Source: CAWJHE01 sp963842455 (GTDB lineage: Bacteria > Chloroflexota > Anaerolineae > Anaerolineales > UBA4823). From it: a stretch of 64,000 bases of DNA. A model generated the notes under the pieces. It was given only the letters and a program-made list of their open reading frames with translations. It did not search any database and had not been told where the DNA came from. The stretch lies in contig CAWJHE010000005.1 of assembly GCA_963842455.1 (NCBI GenBank), positions 1 to 64,000 on the forward strand, read 5' to 3'. Positions 9,327-18,716 of the stretch are shown in pieces; positions within the stretch are counted from its first letter, which is position 1, and each line of letters begins with the position of its first letter. The position numbers were made by a program, and so were the translations under genes.

Positions 9327-10024
9327 GCTTTCTGCCGAATGTCTCACCTGATTTCATAGGGTCAATCATTGGGTTTATCTTGACGCTCATGGTCTTTAGC
9401 TATTTGTTAGGGGATAATGGTCTGTTTCGCCTGGCGGTATATATTCTTGTTGGTGTGTCAGCAGGATTTGTGGCAGTGGTAGCCTGGTATAACGTGATCT
9501 GGCCGCAATTGATTATCCCTTTGTGGAGTGGAGATGGAACGGAACGCGGGCTTCTACTAATCCCACTAATCATGAGCATACTATTAATTTTTAAAGCTTT
9601 TCCCAGGTTCTCTAAGTTAGGTACACCGGTAATGGCTTATTTAGTTGGGGTTGGTGCAGCTGCAGCGATGGGTGGGGCAGTGTTGGGAACCCTAATTCCC
9701 CAAATCCTGGCGACGATTAACCAGGTTAATTGGCGAACCATGGATTCTAATACAGGCTCATCCATGTTATTGCTCATAGATGGATTGATCTTTTTGGTCG
9801 GTGCTGTATCCACGTTGGTTTATTTTCAATTTGGCGTTCGTGCAAGCGGAAAATCCCAAGGTGCTCGTTCTGTATACATGGATTGGATTGCGCAATTAGG
9901 GCAATTCTTTATCACGATTGCATTGGGTGTTTTATTTGCTGGAGTTTTTCTATCTGCCCTAACCGCATTTGTTGAGAGATGGCAATTTATTTTTTACTTT
10001 TTGAAATCATTATTCTTAAACTAA
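9323..10024 (+). CDS. Polytopic membrane protein of unknown function
   Basis: 233 residues with about six membrane helices, starting FIGSIIGFILTLMVFSYLLG and ending FFITIALGVLFAGVFLSAL. No family motif recognised. Its ATG overlaps the TGA of the zinc-ribbon gene by four bases, so the two products are probably made in fixed ratio. It sits nine bases before the ASKHA-fold gene. Confidence 0.7.
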   Translation: MSFLPNVSPDFIGSIIGFILTLMVFSYLLGDNGLFRLAVYILVGVSAGFVAVVAWYNVIWPQLIIPLWSGDGTERGLLLIPLIMSILLIFKAFPRFSKLGTPVMAYLVGVGAAAAMGGAVLGTLIPQILATINQVNWRTMDSNTGSSMLLLIDGLIFLVGAVSTLVYFQFGVRASGKSQGARSVYMDWIAQLGQFFITIALGVLFAGVFLSALTAFVERWQFIFYFLKSLFLN

Positions 10025-10033
10025 GAAACCTTT

Positions 10034-11792
10034 ATGACAACTTCGATTGTTGATGCTGATTCTTTACTAGCCATTGATGTGGGTGCTACTTCAACCAGAG
10101 CCATGCTTTTCGATGTGGTAGATGGTCGTTACCGTTATGTGGCTGGTGGAGAAAGCCCATCCACACACAACGCGCCTTTTTTTGATATTCGCGAAGGTGT
10201 TCATGCAGCGATCGAACAGGTTCAATTGATCACCGGACGTGTGTTGATCGGACCGGATGAGCAATTGATCATTCCTTGTCAACCAGATGGAACAGGGGTG
10301 GACACCTGTGCTGCCATTATTTCCATAGAACCTGTACCCAATGTAGTTGTTTTGGGTTTGTTGGATGATGTTTCGCTGGAAAGCGCTAAAAATTTAGCGC
10401 GCACAACATACAGCCATGTGGTCGGCTCACTAAGTCTCAATGATCACCTGGATACTGAAGCCCGTATCAATAAAATTGTTCGACTAAAGCCTGATCTGGT
10501 GATTGCTGCCGGTGGCACAGAAACTGGAGCTTCTCAATCTGTTCTTAAGTTAATTGAGGCGGTAGGATTAGCGGCTTTTCTTTTGCCAAAAGAAAAAAGA
10601 CCGGAAATACTTTATGTTGGCAATAGCGAATTGTGGGATGAGGTTAGGATTAGTCTTGAAAATATCACCGCAGTACAATTTTCTGCAAATGTTCGACCAA
10701 GTTTAGAAGACGAGCAACTTGAAGCCTCCCGGATGGAGCTAGCCAAAATGGTTACGAGGTTTCATGCAAACCACACTCCAGGTGTCTCAGAATTAGATCT
10801 CTGGGCAAGAGGCGGGCTTTTGCCATCCTCAACAGCTTTTGGGCGGGTTATTCAATTTCTAAGCAAAGCGCACCGGAATAAGAAGGGCGTTTTGGGTGTG
10901 GATATCAGTGCATCGGCTATAACACTGGCTGGTGCAATGGATGGTGATTTACTTTCAGGGGTTTATCCTGAGTATGGGATGAATGAGGGGGTAGCAAACC
11001 TATCCAATCAGGTGGACCTGGCTGAGCTATCTCGTTGGATGATTTCTGATCTGACTGATGAGCAAGTCCGCAATTATTTAGCAAACAAATCGCTTAATCC
11101 ATCCACAATTCCAGTTACATCCGATGAGCTCGATCTGGAATTAGCTGTGTTAAGAGTTTTATTGAGAAATGCCATCAAATCTTACGTAAAACGCTGGCCA
11201 GATACGCTCCAAATTGCTGGTGAGACTTCTGATTGCCCCAGTTGAGCCTGTGCTGATTACGGGTGATCTGTTGAACAGGTTTCCAGGACCAGCCTATTGT
11301 GCTTTGATGGTTTTGGATGGTATACAACCAACAGGGATTACTACGCTGATCGAGGACCAGAATAGAATTGCGCCGGCCTTAGGTGTGGCGGCAGCCCTAA
11401 ACCCGCTTTTGACGGTTCAAGTATTGGATACCTCATCTTTTCACCATTTAGGAACCGTGATTGCGCCGGTCGGCTATGCGCGACCGGGTACTCCCGTTCT
11501 GAAATTGAAGATTACATATCCAAGTGGTCATGAGAGCGTTCTCGAAGTAAAACAGGGCTCATTAGAAACATTGCCCTTGCCAGCTGGTCAGAGCGCAAAG
11601 ATACAATTGCAGCCATTACATCGATATGATGTGGGTATGGGGGCGGCTGGCCGAGGAGGAGGTTTGAAGGTTACTGGTGGAACGCTTGGTGTAATCATTG
11701 ATGCGAGAGGCAGGCCTTTTCAATATCCTGCAGATCCAGGTCGCCGCCGGGAACTGGTTAAGAAGTGGCTATGGACACTGGGAGGAAATTAG
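10034..11792 (+). pseudogene. Glutamate mutase MutL/GlmL-like ASKHA ATPase, frameshifted
   Basis: The two reading frames (10034-11245 and a second ending at 11792) together encode one protein of about 585 residues. The N-terminus AIDVGATSTRAML is the phosphate-binding motif of the actin/Hsp70/sugar-kinase fold; LKPDLVIAAGGTETGA and the late VEPVLITGD, LMVLDGIQPTGITTL, RGGGLKVTGGTLGVIIDARG match the glutamate-mutase-L group. The first frame runs off after QIAGETSDCPS while the second reads LIAPVEPVLITG; deleting one T in ACTTCTG near 11226-11228 gives a seamless GETLIAPVEPV. No B12 mutase subunit lies nearby, so a chaperone role for a mutase is doubtful. Either a true disruption or a sequence error. 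Confidence 0.75.
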
Positions 11793-11793
11793 A

Positions 11794-12849
11794 ATGTTCA
11801 CCAAGGTCAGCCATATCTTACCTTTGACCCTTATCCGCCGCGAGCGAGTATTGCCAATGCCAGGCCGTATACTCGTCCGTAAAGGACAAAAAGTAAACGC
11901 TAACGAGCCTATTGGTGAATATAAACCGCACAGGGATTACTCCTTAGTGGATGTAGTCCGTGTTTTAGGTGTACCTGTGGATCGTGTAGATCAATACATT
12001 CAATGTGAAGTTGGCTCAAAGATTGCTGAGGGCGATGTGATTGCTGGCCCGGCAGGATTTACGAGAAAGCTGATCCGGTCACCCAGAAGCGGAAAAGTGA
12101 TCTTAACTGGCGGTGGTCAGGTTCTGATCGAGTTCGATGAGCAGCCTGAAATTATCCAGGCCGGTTTTTCTGGAGAAATTACTGAGTTACTATCAGATCG
12201 GGGGGCCGTCATAGAGACCACCGGGTCGTTAATTCAAGGAGTATGGGGAAACGGCCTGATCGATTCCGGACCATTGGTCAATTTGGCTTCTTCACCAACC
12301 CTAGAGCTCAAGCTTGATCAACTGGACATGTCTCAACGAGGTTCAGTGCTCCTGGCTGGATTTTGCAGAGACACACAAGTTTTGGATATGGCGAAACAAT
12401 TGCCTGTCAGAGGACTCATTTTAGGGAGTATGGCCACATCTCTGAAGAAGATGGCAGAAGAATTACCCTTCCCGGTCATTCTTTTAGAAGGGTTTGGGCA
12501 ATTTGCGATAAATGCTTCAACGTATAAATTGTTGTGCTCCCATGAACAAAGAGAAGTTTGCCTGAATGCTGAAAAAGCCGATCGCTCCAAGGGGACACAA
12601 CCGGAAATAGTTATTCCGCTTCCAGCCTCGGGAACGCTTTCGCAGCCTAAAGCCGTTGAATACTTATCTCAACAACAAAAAGTGCGGGTATTGCATTCTT
12701 TACATGCCAGATCGACCGGAGTTATCTCACGTATGAAGGGGAAGGTAACTCTGCCAAATGGGATTTCGACTCAGGCAGTGGAAGTTCGCTTAGACCACAA
12801 CGGAGAAAAAATAATTCTTCCAATTGAAAATTTAGAGATATTGGCATAA
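11794..12849 (+). CDS. Barrel-sandwich (RnfC-N-like) protein of unknown function
   Basis: 351 residues. The N-terminal segment MPGRILVRKGQKVNANEPIG has the spacing of a lipoyl/RnfC-like barrel-sandwich fold and a related stretch recurs at RSPRSGKVILTGGGQVLIE. The C-terminal third (TGVISRMKGKVTLPNG, AVEVRLDHNGEKIILP) looks like a beta-rich KOW-type domain. I do not know a function. The ATG at 11794 has GGAGG (781-785 of that line, 9 bases upstream) and follows the ASKHA gene's stop by one base, so the two are surely co-translated and probably act together. End of the membrane-protein operon. Confidence 0.7.
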   Translation: MFTKVSHILPLTLIRRERVLPMPGRILVRKGQKVNANEPIGEYKPHRDYSLVDVVRVLGVPVDRVDQYIQCEVGSKIAEGDVIAGPAGFTRKLIRSPRSGKVILTGGGQVLIEFDEQPEIIQAGFSGEITELLSDRGAVIETTGSLIQGVWGNGLIDSGPLVNLASSPTLELKLDQLDMSQRGSVLLAGFCRDTQVLDMAKQLPVRGLILGSMATSLKKMAEELPFPVILLEGFGQFAINASTYKLLCSHEQREVCLNAEKADRSKGTQPEIVIPLPASGTLSQPKAVEYLSQQQKVRVLHSLHARSTGVISRMKGKVTLPNGISTQAVEVRLDHNGEKIILPIENLEILA

Positions 12850-12939
12850 GTACCAATGTGAAATTTTGGAAAATAATAAAGGGATTACCGATAAAGATTA
12901 CTGAATAGTAGTAGGAATTTTGAGCAGGAGGAATACTCG

Positions 12940-13545
12940 ATGAGTCATGAACCATTAGATTTTGATGATGATTTTGACCGGCAAGATGAAAATCCACCAG
13001 AGGAATCAGGAAACCGTACATTCTTGGTGATTGCCGGTGTTTTGGGTGCGATTGCGGTATTAGCACTGGTCTGCATTGCTGTATATGCGTTAATGATCTT
13101 GCCTGGTCAAAGAAGCCAGCGTGCTGTCTACCAGGCAACACTGGACGCTCAGAATACTGAGGTCGCCAGTATCATTAACCAAACTGCCACCTCAGCGGCT
13201 ATGGCTGCAATTGAGGCTGCGTTTACCCATACACCTACCGCTACTGAGCTGCCTGCAACAGCTACGCCGACGATAATGCCCACCTCTGTAGTTGTTCTGG
13301 TTGAAGAAAGCACTGCCACACCTACTCTGCGTCCCGAAATGGCGACTGCCACTGTACTCAACGCGACCATTCTGGCAAACGCAGAGCAATATTCGGCGAC
13401 TTCCACCGCTCAGGCAATGGATGTCGCACAGGCAATCCCAGATACTGGCTTTGCCGATGAAGTGGGTTTACCATTCTTAATGGGTATGGCTATCTTACTG
13501 ATGGGGGTGTTCTTCCTGGCTCGACGATTGCGAAGCGTATCATAA
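12940..13545 (+). CDS. Thr/Pro-rich envelope protein with IPDTG sortase-like anchor
   Basis: 201 residues. An acidic cytoplasmic N-terminus, a membrane helix at about residues 27-54, a long Thr/Ala/Pro-rich region (TATELPATATPTIMPTS) and a C-terminal unit made of IPDTG (166-170), a hydrophobic helix and RRLRSVS. That end has the layout of a sortase LPxTG signal with Ile for Leu. Having both an N-terminal anchor and a sorting-type tail is odd, since cleavage would still leave a membrane tether. AGGAGG (926-931 of that line) precedes the ATG. No sortase gene lies in the window. Confidence 0.75.
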   Translation: MSHEPLDFDDDFDRQDENPPEESGNRTFLVIAGVLGAIAVLALVCIAVYALMILPGQRSQRAVYQATLDAQNTEVASIINQTATSAAMAAIEAAFTHTPTATELPATATPTIMPTSVVVLVEESTATPTLRPEMATATVLNATILANAEQYSATSTAQAMDVAQAIPDTGFADEVGLPFLMGMAILLMGVFFLARRLRSVS

Positions 13546-13557
13546 TCGATTGTTGGT

Positions 13558-13593
13558 CAAAAACAGGATGCAAGGCATAAACCTTGCATCCTG
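13558..13593 (-). terminator. Intrinsic terminator of the phosphohexomutase gene
   Basis: Twelve-bp perfect stem (564-575 with 582-593 of the 13,5xx block) with a six-base loop; on the minus strand it is followed by five T residues. It can also stop the convergent plus-strand gene, though with a poorer T tract. Confidence 0.8.
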
Positions 13594-13607
13594 CTTAATG
13601 CTGAGAA

Positions 13608-15068
13608 TTAAGTATTACTGCTGGCTATTTCTTCACCATAATGCAGTAATGCTTTAACCATCATCGGACTACGGCCTTCAGCGTACACACGTAAAACCGG
13701 CTCGGTACCTGATGGACGGATCAACAACCAGGAATCATCGGCCAGGAGATATTTGATGCCATCGCGCGTGGAAGTTTCCACAAGAGTTTCTCCCCCTAAA
13801 GAGGCTGGTACATTCTCTAGCAATCTTTGTGTCATTTGGGCCTTTGAAACTGGACGGCTTAAGCGTAGATCTTTTCTTTCGTAATAAGCAGGTCCTGCCT
13901 TGCTAAGTAATTTTTCCACCAATTCGAACAGCGATGTGTCTAACCTGGATAGTATTTCTACCATTAGTAGACCCATCAGGATGCCATCTCCTTCTGGGAT
14001 ATGTCCCTGAAATGAAATACCTCCAGATTCTTCACCGCCAATGAGGATATTTTCTTTTAGCATGTATTCTGCAATATGGTTGAAACCAACAGGCGTTTCA
14101 TATACAGGGAGACCATATTCCTTGGCCAGTCGATCGATCATACGGGTGGTGGATACTGTACGAACAACAGGTCCTCTCCAGCCGCGCTGTTCAACGAGGT
14201 ATTGAAGGGATAAAGCCATAATTTTATGTGGGTCAACAAAATTTCCTCGTTCATCCATAGCCCCAATGCGGTCAGCGTCACCATCAGTAGCCAGACCAAA
14301 ATTACCCATATGAGTGCTGATGGCCCCGGCTAATGCGCCTAAATGGATTGATATGGGTTCGGGATGGACCCCACCGAAACCGGGATTCATCTCCCCCCGA
14401 ATTTCTTGTACCTCACATCCAGTGCCTTGAAGAATGCCTTTGATTACACCTCTGCCAGAACCATACATCGAGTCGACAACTAACCTTTGAGGATTGTCAC
14501 CAATTACATCGAAGTCAATGATTTTTCGCAGGTGCTCATAATAGGAAGGGATCGGATTAAACTTTTGAATTAGTTTGTTGGCGCGTGCCTGGTCATAATC
14601 CATTAAATTTGGACCACGACCGCGTACTTCGTTATCATTAAGATAAACCTCAACTCGCCGGCATTGTTCGCTGGTGGCTGAACCGCCGTAAGCAGCTTTG
14701 AGTTTGATCCCGTTATAACGGGGTGCGTTGTGGGAAGCAGTGATCATCACGCCTCCAACAGCATCCATCTGCTTGACAGCGTAGGATATGGCTGGTGTGG
14801 GAGCATCAGCTTGGGCTAATAAAACTTCATAACCGTTGGCAGCTAAGACTCGAGCTACTTCACTGGCATACCGGTCTGAAAGGAAACGTGTATCAAAACC
14901 AACCACCATGCGTTGAGATTTGACACTTGAGCTGACTGGATAACCATTGTGCCAGGTGTCGGAGTGAATAGCATCCGCAATAGCCTGGGAAACAAGGCGA
15001 AGATTGTGGAAAGTAAAAGTATCAGAAATCACGGCACGCCAACCGTCTGTGCCGAAGTGAATAGGCAT
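13608..15068 (-). CDS. Phosphoglucomutase/phosphomannomutase family protein
   Basis: 486-residue alpha-D-phosphohexomutase that moves phosphate between C1 and C6 of a hexose via a phosphoserine. All four family signatures are present in order: FGTDGWRA near the N-terminus, the phosphoserine loop ITASHN, the metal loop DGDADRIG, the sugar loop GGEESGG and the phosphate-binding RPSGTEPVLRVYAE. Substrate (glucose, mannose or glucosamine phosphate) cannot be told from this. GGAGG lies just upstream of the ATG. Probably a single-gene transcript. Confidence 0.92.
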   Translation of the reverse strand: MPIHFGTDGWRAVISDTFTFHNLRLVSQAIADAIHSDTWHNGYPVSSSVKSQRMVVGFDTRFLSDRYASEVARVLAANGYEVLLAQADAPTPAISYAVKQMDAVGGVMITASHNAPRYNGIKLKAAYGGSATSEQCRRVEVYLNDNEVRGRGPNLMDYDQARANKLIQKFNPIPSYYEHLRKIIDFDVIGDNPQRLVVDSMYGSGRGVIKGILQGTGCEVQEIRGEMNPGFGGVHPEPISIHLGALAGAISTHMGNFGLATDGDADRIGAMDERGNFVDPHKIMALSLQYLVEQRGWRGPVVRTVSTTRMIDRLAKEYGLPVYETPVGFNHIAEYMLKENILIGGEESGGISFQGHIPEGDGILMGLLMVEILSRLDTSLFELVEKLLSKAGPAYYERKDLRLSRPVSKAQMTQRLLENVPASLGGETLVETSTRDGIKYLLADDSWLLIRPSGTEPVLRVYAEGRSPMMVKALLHYGEEIASSNT

Positions 15069-15147
15069 AAAAACCTCCGCTTTTGATTAGAATGAGTCGA
15101 ATTCTATCATCAAAAGAAGTTTAAGCAACACATAATTGAAATTGGTC

Positions 15148-15176
15148 TTATCAAGAATTCATGTTTGGGTTAGAAT
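15148..15176 (+). promoter_or_regulatory. Promoter giving a leaderless transcript
   Basis: TTATCA (148-153) and TAGAAT (171-176) are 17 bases apart; the ATG at 15183 begins six bases after the -10 box. No Shine-Dalgarno fits between them, so the mRNA probably starts at the start codon. Confidence 0.6.
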
Positions 15177-15182
15177 TTTTAT

Positions 15183-16847
15183 ATGCCTGATGAAAAAAGC
15201 ATAATCAAGGCTTTCTTAAGAAACTATGTACTGTTTTCCAGTTTGGACGAATCCTTATTGGATGAACTAGTTGATGCTGTTAAGGTCAGGTTACTTAAGC
15301 CTGGTGAGAGTCTCTATCAGGATGGGGAAGAATCGAAAGATTTCTATGTGGTCTGGTCTGGGCGATTGCATATTACGAAGCCCAGAGATCGCAACAGAGA
15401 ATTGGCCACACTCATTATAGGGGACTTTTTTGGCGAAGATGGATTGTTTTATAACAGGCGCTTAGGAAGTGTACAGGCTGTTGATTCGAGCAAGGTATTC
15501 AAGTTTGATTTTCCAGTTATGGTGGACCTTTTTGCCAGAGCGCCTCAATTAAGAAAATTATTGAATACTGCAGCTCGGAGCCGAAAATTGGCTTACGATA
15601 GACATCTTAAGTGGCTTGGCGAAGATGAAGCTTTGTATTTCGTTGCCAGGAAACACCGCTTTTTCCTATTAATTTATCTGATCATCCCCTTTTTCATTTT
15701 GCTTGTGAGCTCATTTTTTTCGGCTCAATCTCTACTTGCTTTCGAGTTTGAGCCCTTGGCTTTTTGGACGTCCGCTGCCCCGGCCATCCTGGCTTTGTTG
15801 TGGATTTTGTGGCTGGTGATCGATTGGGGGAACGATTATTATGTTGTTACCAGTCAGCGCACGATTTGGGTAGAAAAAACAATTGCAATATATGATAGCC
15901 GGCAGGAAGCACCGCTAGATACGATTCTTACAATCAATCGCGTATTTAATCCTACCTTGCGTTTATTGATCGACTATGGAACGGTGATTGTAAAGACCTA
16001 TACTGGTAGTATCCGCATGCGTTGGTCACAGAACCCAGATGAAATGGTCTTCTTTATCGAAGGATTTAAAGCCCGGGCGCGTGCCATTGCACGTCAATAT
16101 GAGAACCAGGCGATGGAGGCAGTCATTCGACGCCGCTTAGGCACTGAAACGCAAGTCGTCCTCAAACCGGTGAGTGCAGAGACCAAGCCGCCAAATGAGC
16201 AGAGTCAGAAAGGGTTTTTGCTATGGCTGCGCAATGCCCTGAAGATGAGATACGAGGAAGGCGATCAAATCACCTACAGAAAACACTGGTTTATTCTGAT
16301 CAAAAAGACCCTAATCCCGGGAGTTGTCAACTTAGGGTTATTGTTGACAGCTTTTTATACATATTCACAAGGAATTTTTGGGGGATTGAATGCGATTTTG
16401 CTTTGGTCAGTATTATTCCTGGTGGCAGGATTGTGGTGGCTGTACCATTATGTAGATTGGCGTAACGATATTTATGTTCTAACCCTGGATAAGATATTTG
16501 ACATTGAGCGAAAGCCGCTTACCCGGGAGGAAAAGAGAGAGGCATCATTAGCGAATATTCTCAGTCTTGAGAACGCCAGAATTGGGATAATTGGGATTCT
16601 GTTGAATTTTGGTACTGTAACCCTCAATGTGGGTAACGAGAAACTTACTTTTGATTATGTCTTCAATCCTGTCCAGGTCCAGTATGAAATTTCGGATCGA
16701 ATGTATGCATTTCGTAAGCGCAAAGAAGAGTTGGAAGCAACCAGAGAACGTGAACGGGTAGCAGATTGGTTGATGGCTTATCATCACCAGATTAATCAAG
16801 AAAAAAATAACGAGAATCAAATAGTAGAAGGAGACATTTCGGGGTAA
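15183..16847 (+). CDS. Cyclic-nucleotide-binding domain fused to duplicated membrane/PH-like units
   Basis: 554 residues. Residues 10-130 form a cNMP-binding (Crp-type) domain with the GDFFGEDGLFYNRRLG phosphate-binding loop. Then two copies of the same unit follow: a positively charged RKH entry, two membrane helices, a D-W-x-N-D-x-Y-V strand, and a bacterial PH-like (bPH_2/DUF304) beta domain ending in a FGTV or YGTVIV strand (first near 150-300, second near 355-510). The architecture suggests a membrane protein whose PH-like platforms respond to a nucleotide or other ligand; I do not know its partner. A coiled, basic tail (RKRKEELEATRERERV) ends it. Leaderless start inferred from the adjacent -10 box. 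Confidence 0.8.
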   Translation: MPDEKSIIKAFLRNYVLFSSLDESLLDELVDAVKVRLLKPGESLYQDGEESKDFYVVWSGRLHITKPRDRNRELATLIIGDFFGEDGLFYNRRLGSVQAVDSSKVFKFDFPVMVDLFARAPQLRKLLNTAARSRKLAYDRHLKWLGEDEALYFVARKHRFFLLIYLIIPFFILLVSSFFSAQSLLAFEFEPLAFWTSAAPAILALLWILWLVIDWGNDYYVVTSQRTIWVEKTIAIYDSRQEAPLDTILTINRVFNPTLRLLIDYGTVIVKTYTGSIRMRWSQNPDEMVFFIEGFKARARAIARQYENQAMEAVIRRRLGTETQVVLKPVSAETKPPNEQSQKGFLLWLRNALKMRYEEGDQITYRKHWFILIKKTLIPGVVNLGLLLTAFYTYSQGIFGGLNAILLWSVLFLVAGLWWLYHYVDWRNDIYVLTLDKIFDIERKPLTREEKREASLANILSLENARIGIIGILLNFGTVTLNVGNEKLTFDYVFNPVQVQYEISDRMYAFRKRKEELEATRERERVADWLMAYHHQINQEKNNENQIVEGDISG

Positions 16848-16895
16848 AATAGGTCGTCAATTTTTATTTGGTTGTATGTTTTAGATGAGGTAGGT

Positions 16896-17409
16896 ATGCC
16901 GTTACTTGATATTGTTTCCATTCCTGAGCAAGTCTTGAGGAAAAAAGCACGTAAGGTTACAGATTTTGGCTCCGATTTGCAGAAGTCTTATTGATAATAT
17001 GGTTGAAACGATGCGAGAGGCGCCTGGAGTTGGATTGGCAGCCCCTCAGGTTAATGTTTCTTCGCGAGTGATTGTAGTTGAATTTGGTGACGAAGAAGAT
17101 GAAGATGCGCCAAAGAAACTATTCACGCTTGTAAATCCAGAAATCATTCGATCATCTTCTGAAACAGAAATGGGGCTTGAGGGTTGCTTATCTATACCTG
17201 ATTTTGTGGGTGAAGTGGAGCGATCAAGCGCTGTCACGATAAAAGGGCAGAACAGACGCGGCCAGCCAGTACGCATTAAAGCAGATGGTTGGCTCGCGCG
17301 GATTTTCCAGCATGAAATTGATCATCTTGACGGCATCTTATTTATTGATCGAGCAGATCGGGTATGGAAGCCGGAGACTGAAGAAGAACGAGCAATAGCG
17401 GCTGATTAG
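16896..17409 (+). pseudogene. def: Peptide deformylase with an internal frameshift
   Basis: Removes the formyl group from nascent N-termini; needs Fe2+ or Zn2+. The three motifs are intact: GVGLAAPQV, EGCLSIP and QHEIDHLDGILF. The natural start is ATG 16896 with GAGGTAGG upstream (MPLLDIVSIPEQVLRKKA), but that frame stops at 16992-16994 after VTDFGSDLQKSY. Removing the single T at about 16986 joins it perfectly to LIDNMVETMREAPGVG in the next frame, giving about 170 residues, the normal size. As deformylase is usually essential, either another copy exists or this is a sequencing error. Confidence 0.88.
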
Positions 17410-17443
17410 TGATCAGTTATCACCTGTTTTTCATTGAATTTGA

Positions 17444-18706
17444 ATGCTTCTAACACATATCTCTCTGACAAACTTTCGTAACTTTGCCCGCCTGGATATC
17501 GATATTCCAGGCGGGCCGGTGTTACTGGTTGGCAGTAATGCACAAGGTAAAACCAGTTTGCTGGAGGCTATATATTTCCTTGCTACTTTTGTTTCTTTTC
17601 ACGCTACAAATGATCGTCAGTTGATCAATTTTGTTACAGCTCAGGAACCTTTGGCTGTAGCCAGGATCATTGCGGATTTTTCGCATTCTGATTCCAAAAA
17701 GCAGATAGAAAATAATACCATCCCAAGCAAAAAACATCGCCTGGAGGTAAGGCTCATCCAAGAAGCTAATGGCTATTCTGGTGTACCCAAGCTACGCAAA
17801 GAGATTCTTTTAGATGGTGTTAAATCGAAAATGGGTGAAGCGATTGGCGCATTTAATGCAGTATTATTCCTGCCTCAAATGATGCGTGTGATCGAAGGAT
17901 CGCCAGAAGAGCGCCGGCGTTATTTAAATTTAGCCATGGGGCAAACATTACCGAAATTTGCTCATTATCTTACAGAATATAACCGGGCATTGTCTCAACG
18001 CAACGCGCTGCTAAAAAGCTTAAATGAGCGGGGGGGAAATGCAGATCAATTAGATTATTGGGATCAAAATCTGGCAGATTTTGGCGCCTGGTTAATATTT
18101 GAGAGAATTCAAGCAATTCAGCAGATAGAGAGGTTAGCTGCACGAGTGCACAGTGAGTTAACCCGTTCAGCCGAGGTTTTTCGCCTTTCCTATGATCCAG
18201 CATTTGATCCATTACCTCGACCGAAGGCTCAATTTTCGTTACCGATCGACACTGCGCTTGACCGTTCTTCCATTTCCCTTGACACAATTCGGGCAGGTTT
18301 CTTAGAACGTTTAAAAGCATTAAGAAGTGTAGAAATTGCACGCGGTGTATCGACGATTGGACCACACAGAGATGAGTTGAGGTTCCTGGCAAATGGGGTT
18401 GATTTAGGTATCTACGGTTCTCGTGGGCAAGGGCGCACTGCCGTATTGTCTTTGAAACTGGCAGAAGCAGCCTGGATGAAGCAGGTAACAGGTGATTGGC
18501 CGGTTATGCTTTTGGATGAGGTATTGGCTGAGCTAGATCCTGAGAGGCGGGAGGATTTACTTGAAAGAATTTTACAAAGTGAGCAATCTTTACTCACTAC
18601 CACCGACCTCGATCTCTTTGATCAGGGTTTCACTAAACAGGCAAGAATTTGGAAAATCTCTCAAGGACGAGTGCTTCAAATTAACCCCTCGCACAACAGC
18701 CTGTAA
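17444..18706 (+). CDS. recF: DNA replication and repair protein RecF
   Basis: 420-residue SMC-like ATPase that helps load RecA on gapped DNA with RecOR. N-terminal LLTHISLTNFRNFARLDIDI is typical; Walker A is GSNAQGKTSLLE, the signature is GSRGQGRTAVLSLKLAEA and Walker B is PVMLLDEVLAELDPERR. Length is slightly above the usual 360-380 owing to an insertion around residues 80-105. It follows def by 34 bases, outside the classic dnaA-dnaN setting. No clear Shine-Dalgarno before 17444. Confidence 0.93.
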   Translation: MLLTHISLTNFRNFARLDIDIPGGPVLLVGSNAQGKTSLLEAIYFLATFVSFHATNDRQLINFVTAQEPLAVARIIADFSHSDSKKQIENNTIPSKKHRLEVRLIQEANGYSGVPKLRKEILLDGVKSKMGEAIGAFNAVLFLPQMMRVIEGSPEERRRYLNLAMGQTLPKFAHYLTEYNRALSQRNALLKSLNERGGNADQLDYWDQNLADFGAWLIFERIQAIQQIERLAARVHSELTRSAEVFRLSYDPAFDPLPRPKAQFSLPIDTALDRSSISLDTIRAGFLERLKALRSVEIARGVSTIGPHRDELRFLANGVDLGIYGSRGQGRTAVLSLKLAEAAWMKQVTGDWPVMLLDEVLAELDPERREDLLERILQSEQSLLTTTDLDLFDQGFTKQARIWKISQGRVLQINPSHNSL

Positions 18707-18716
18707 AACCAGCCAA

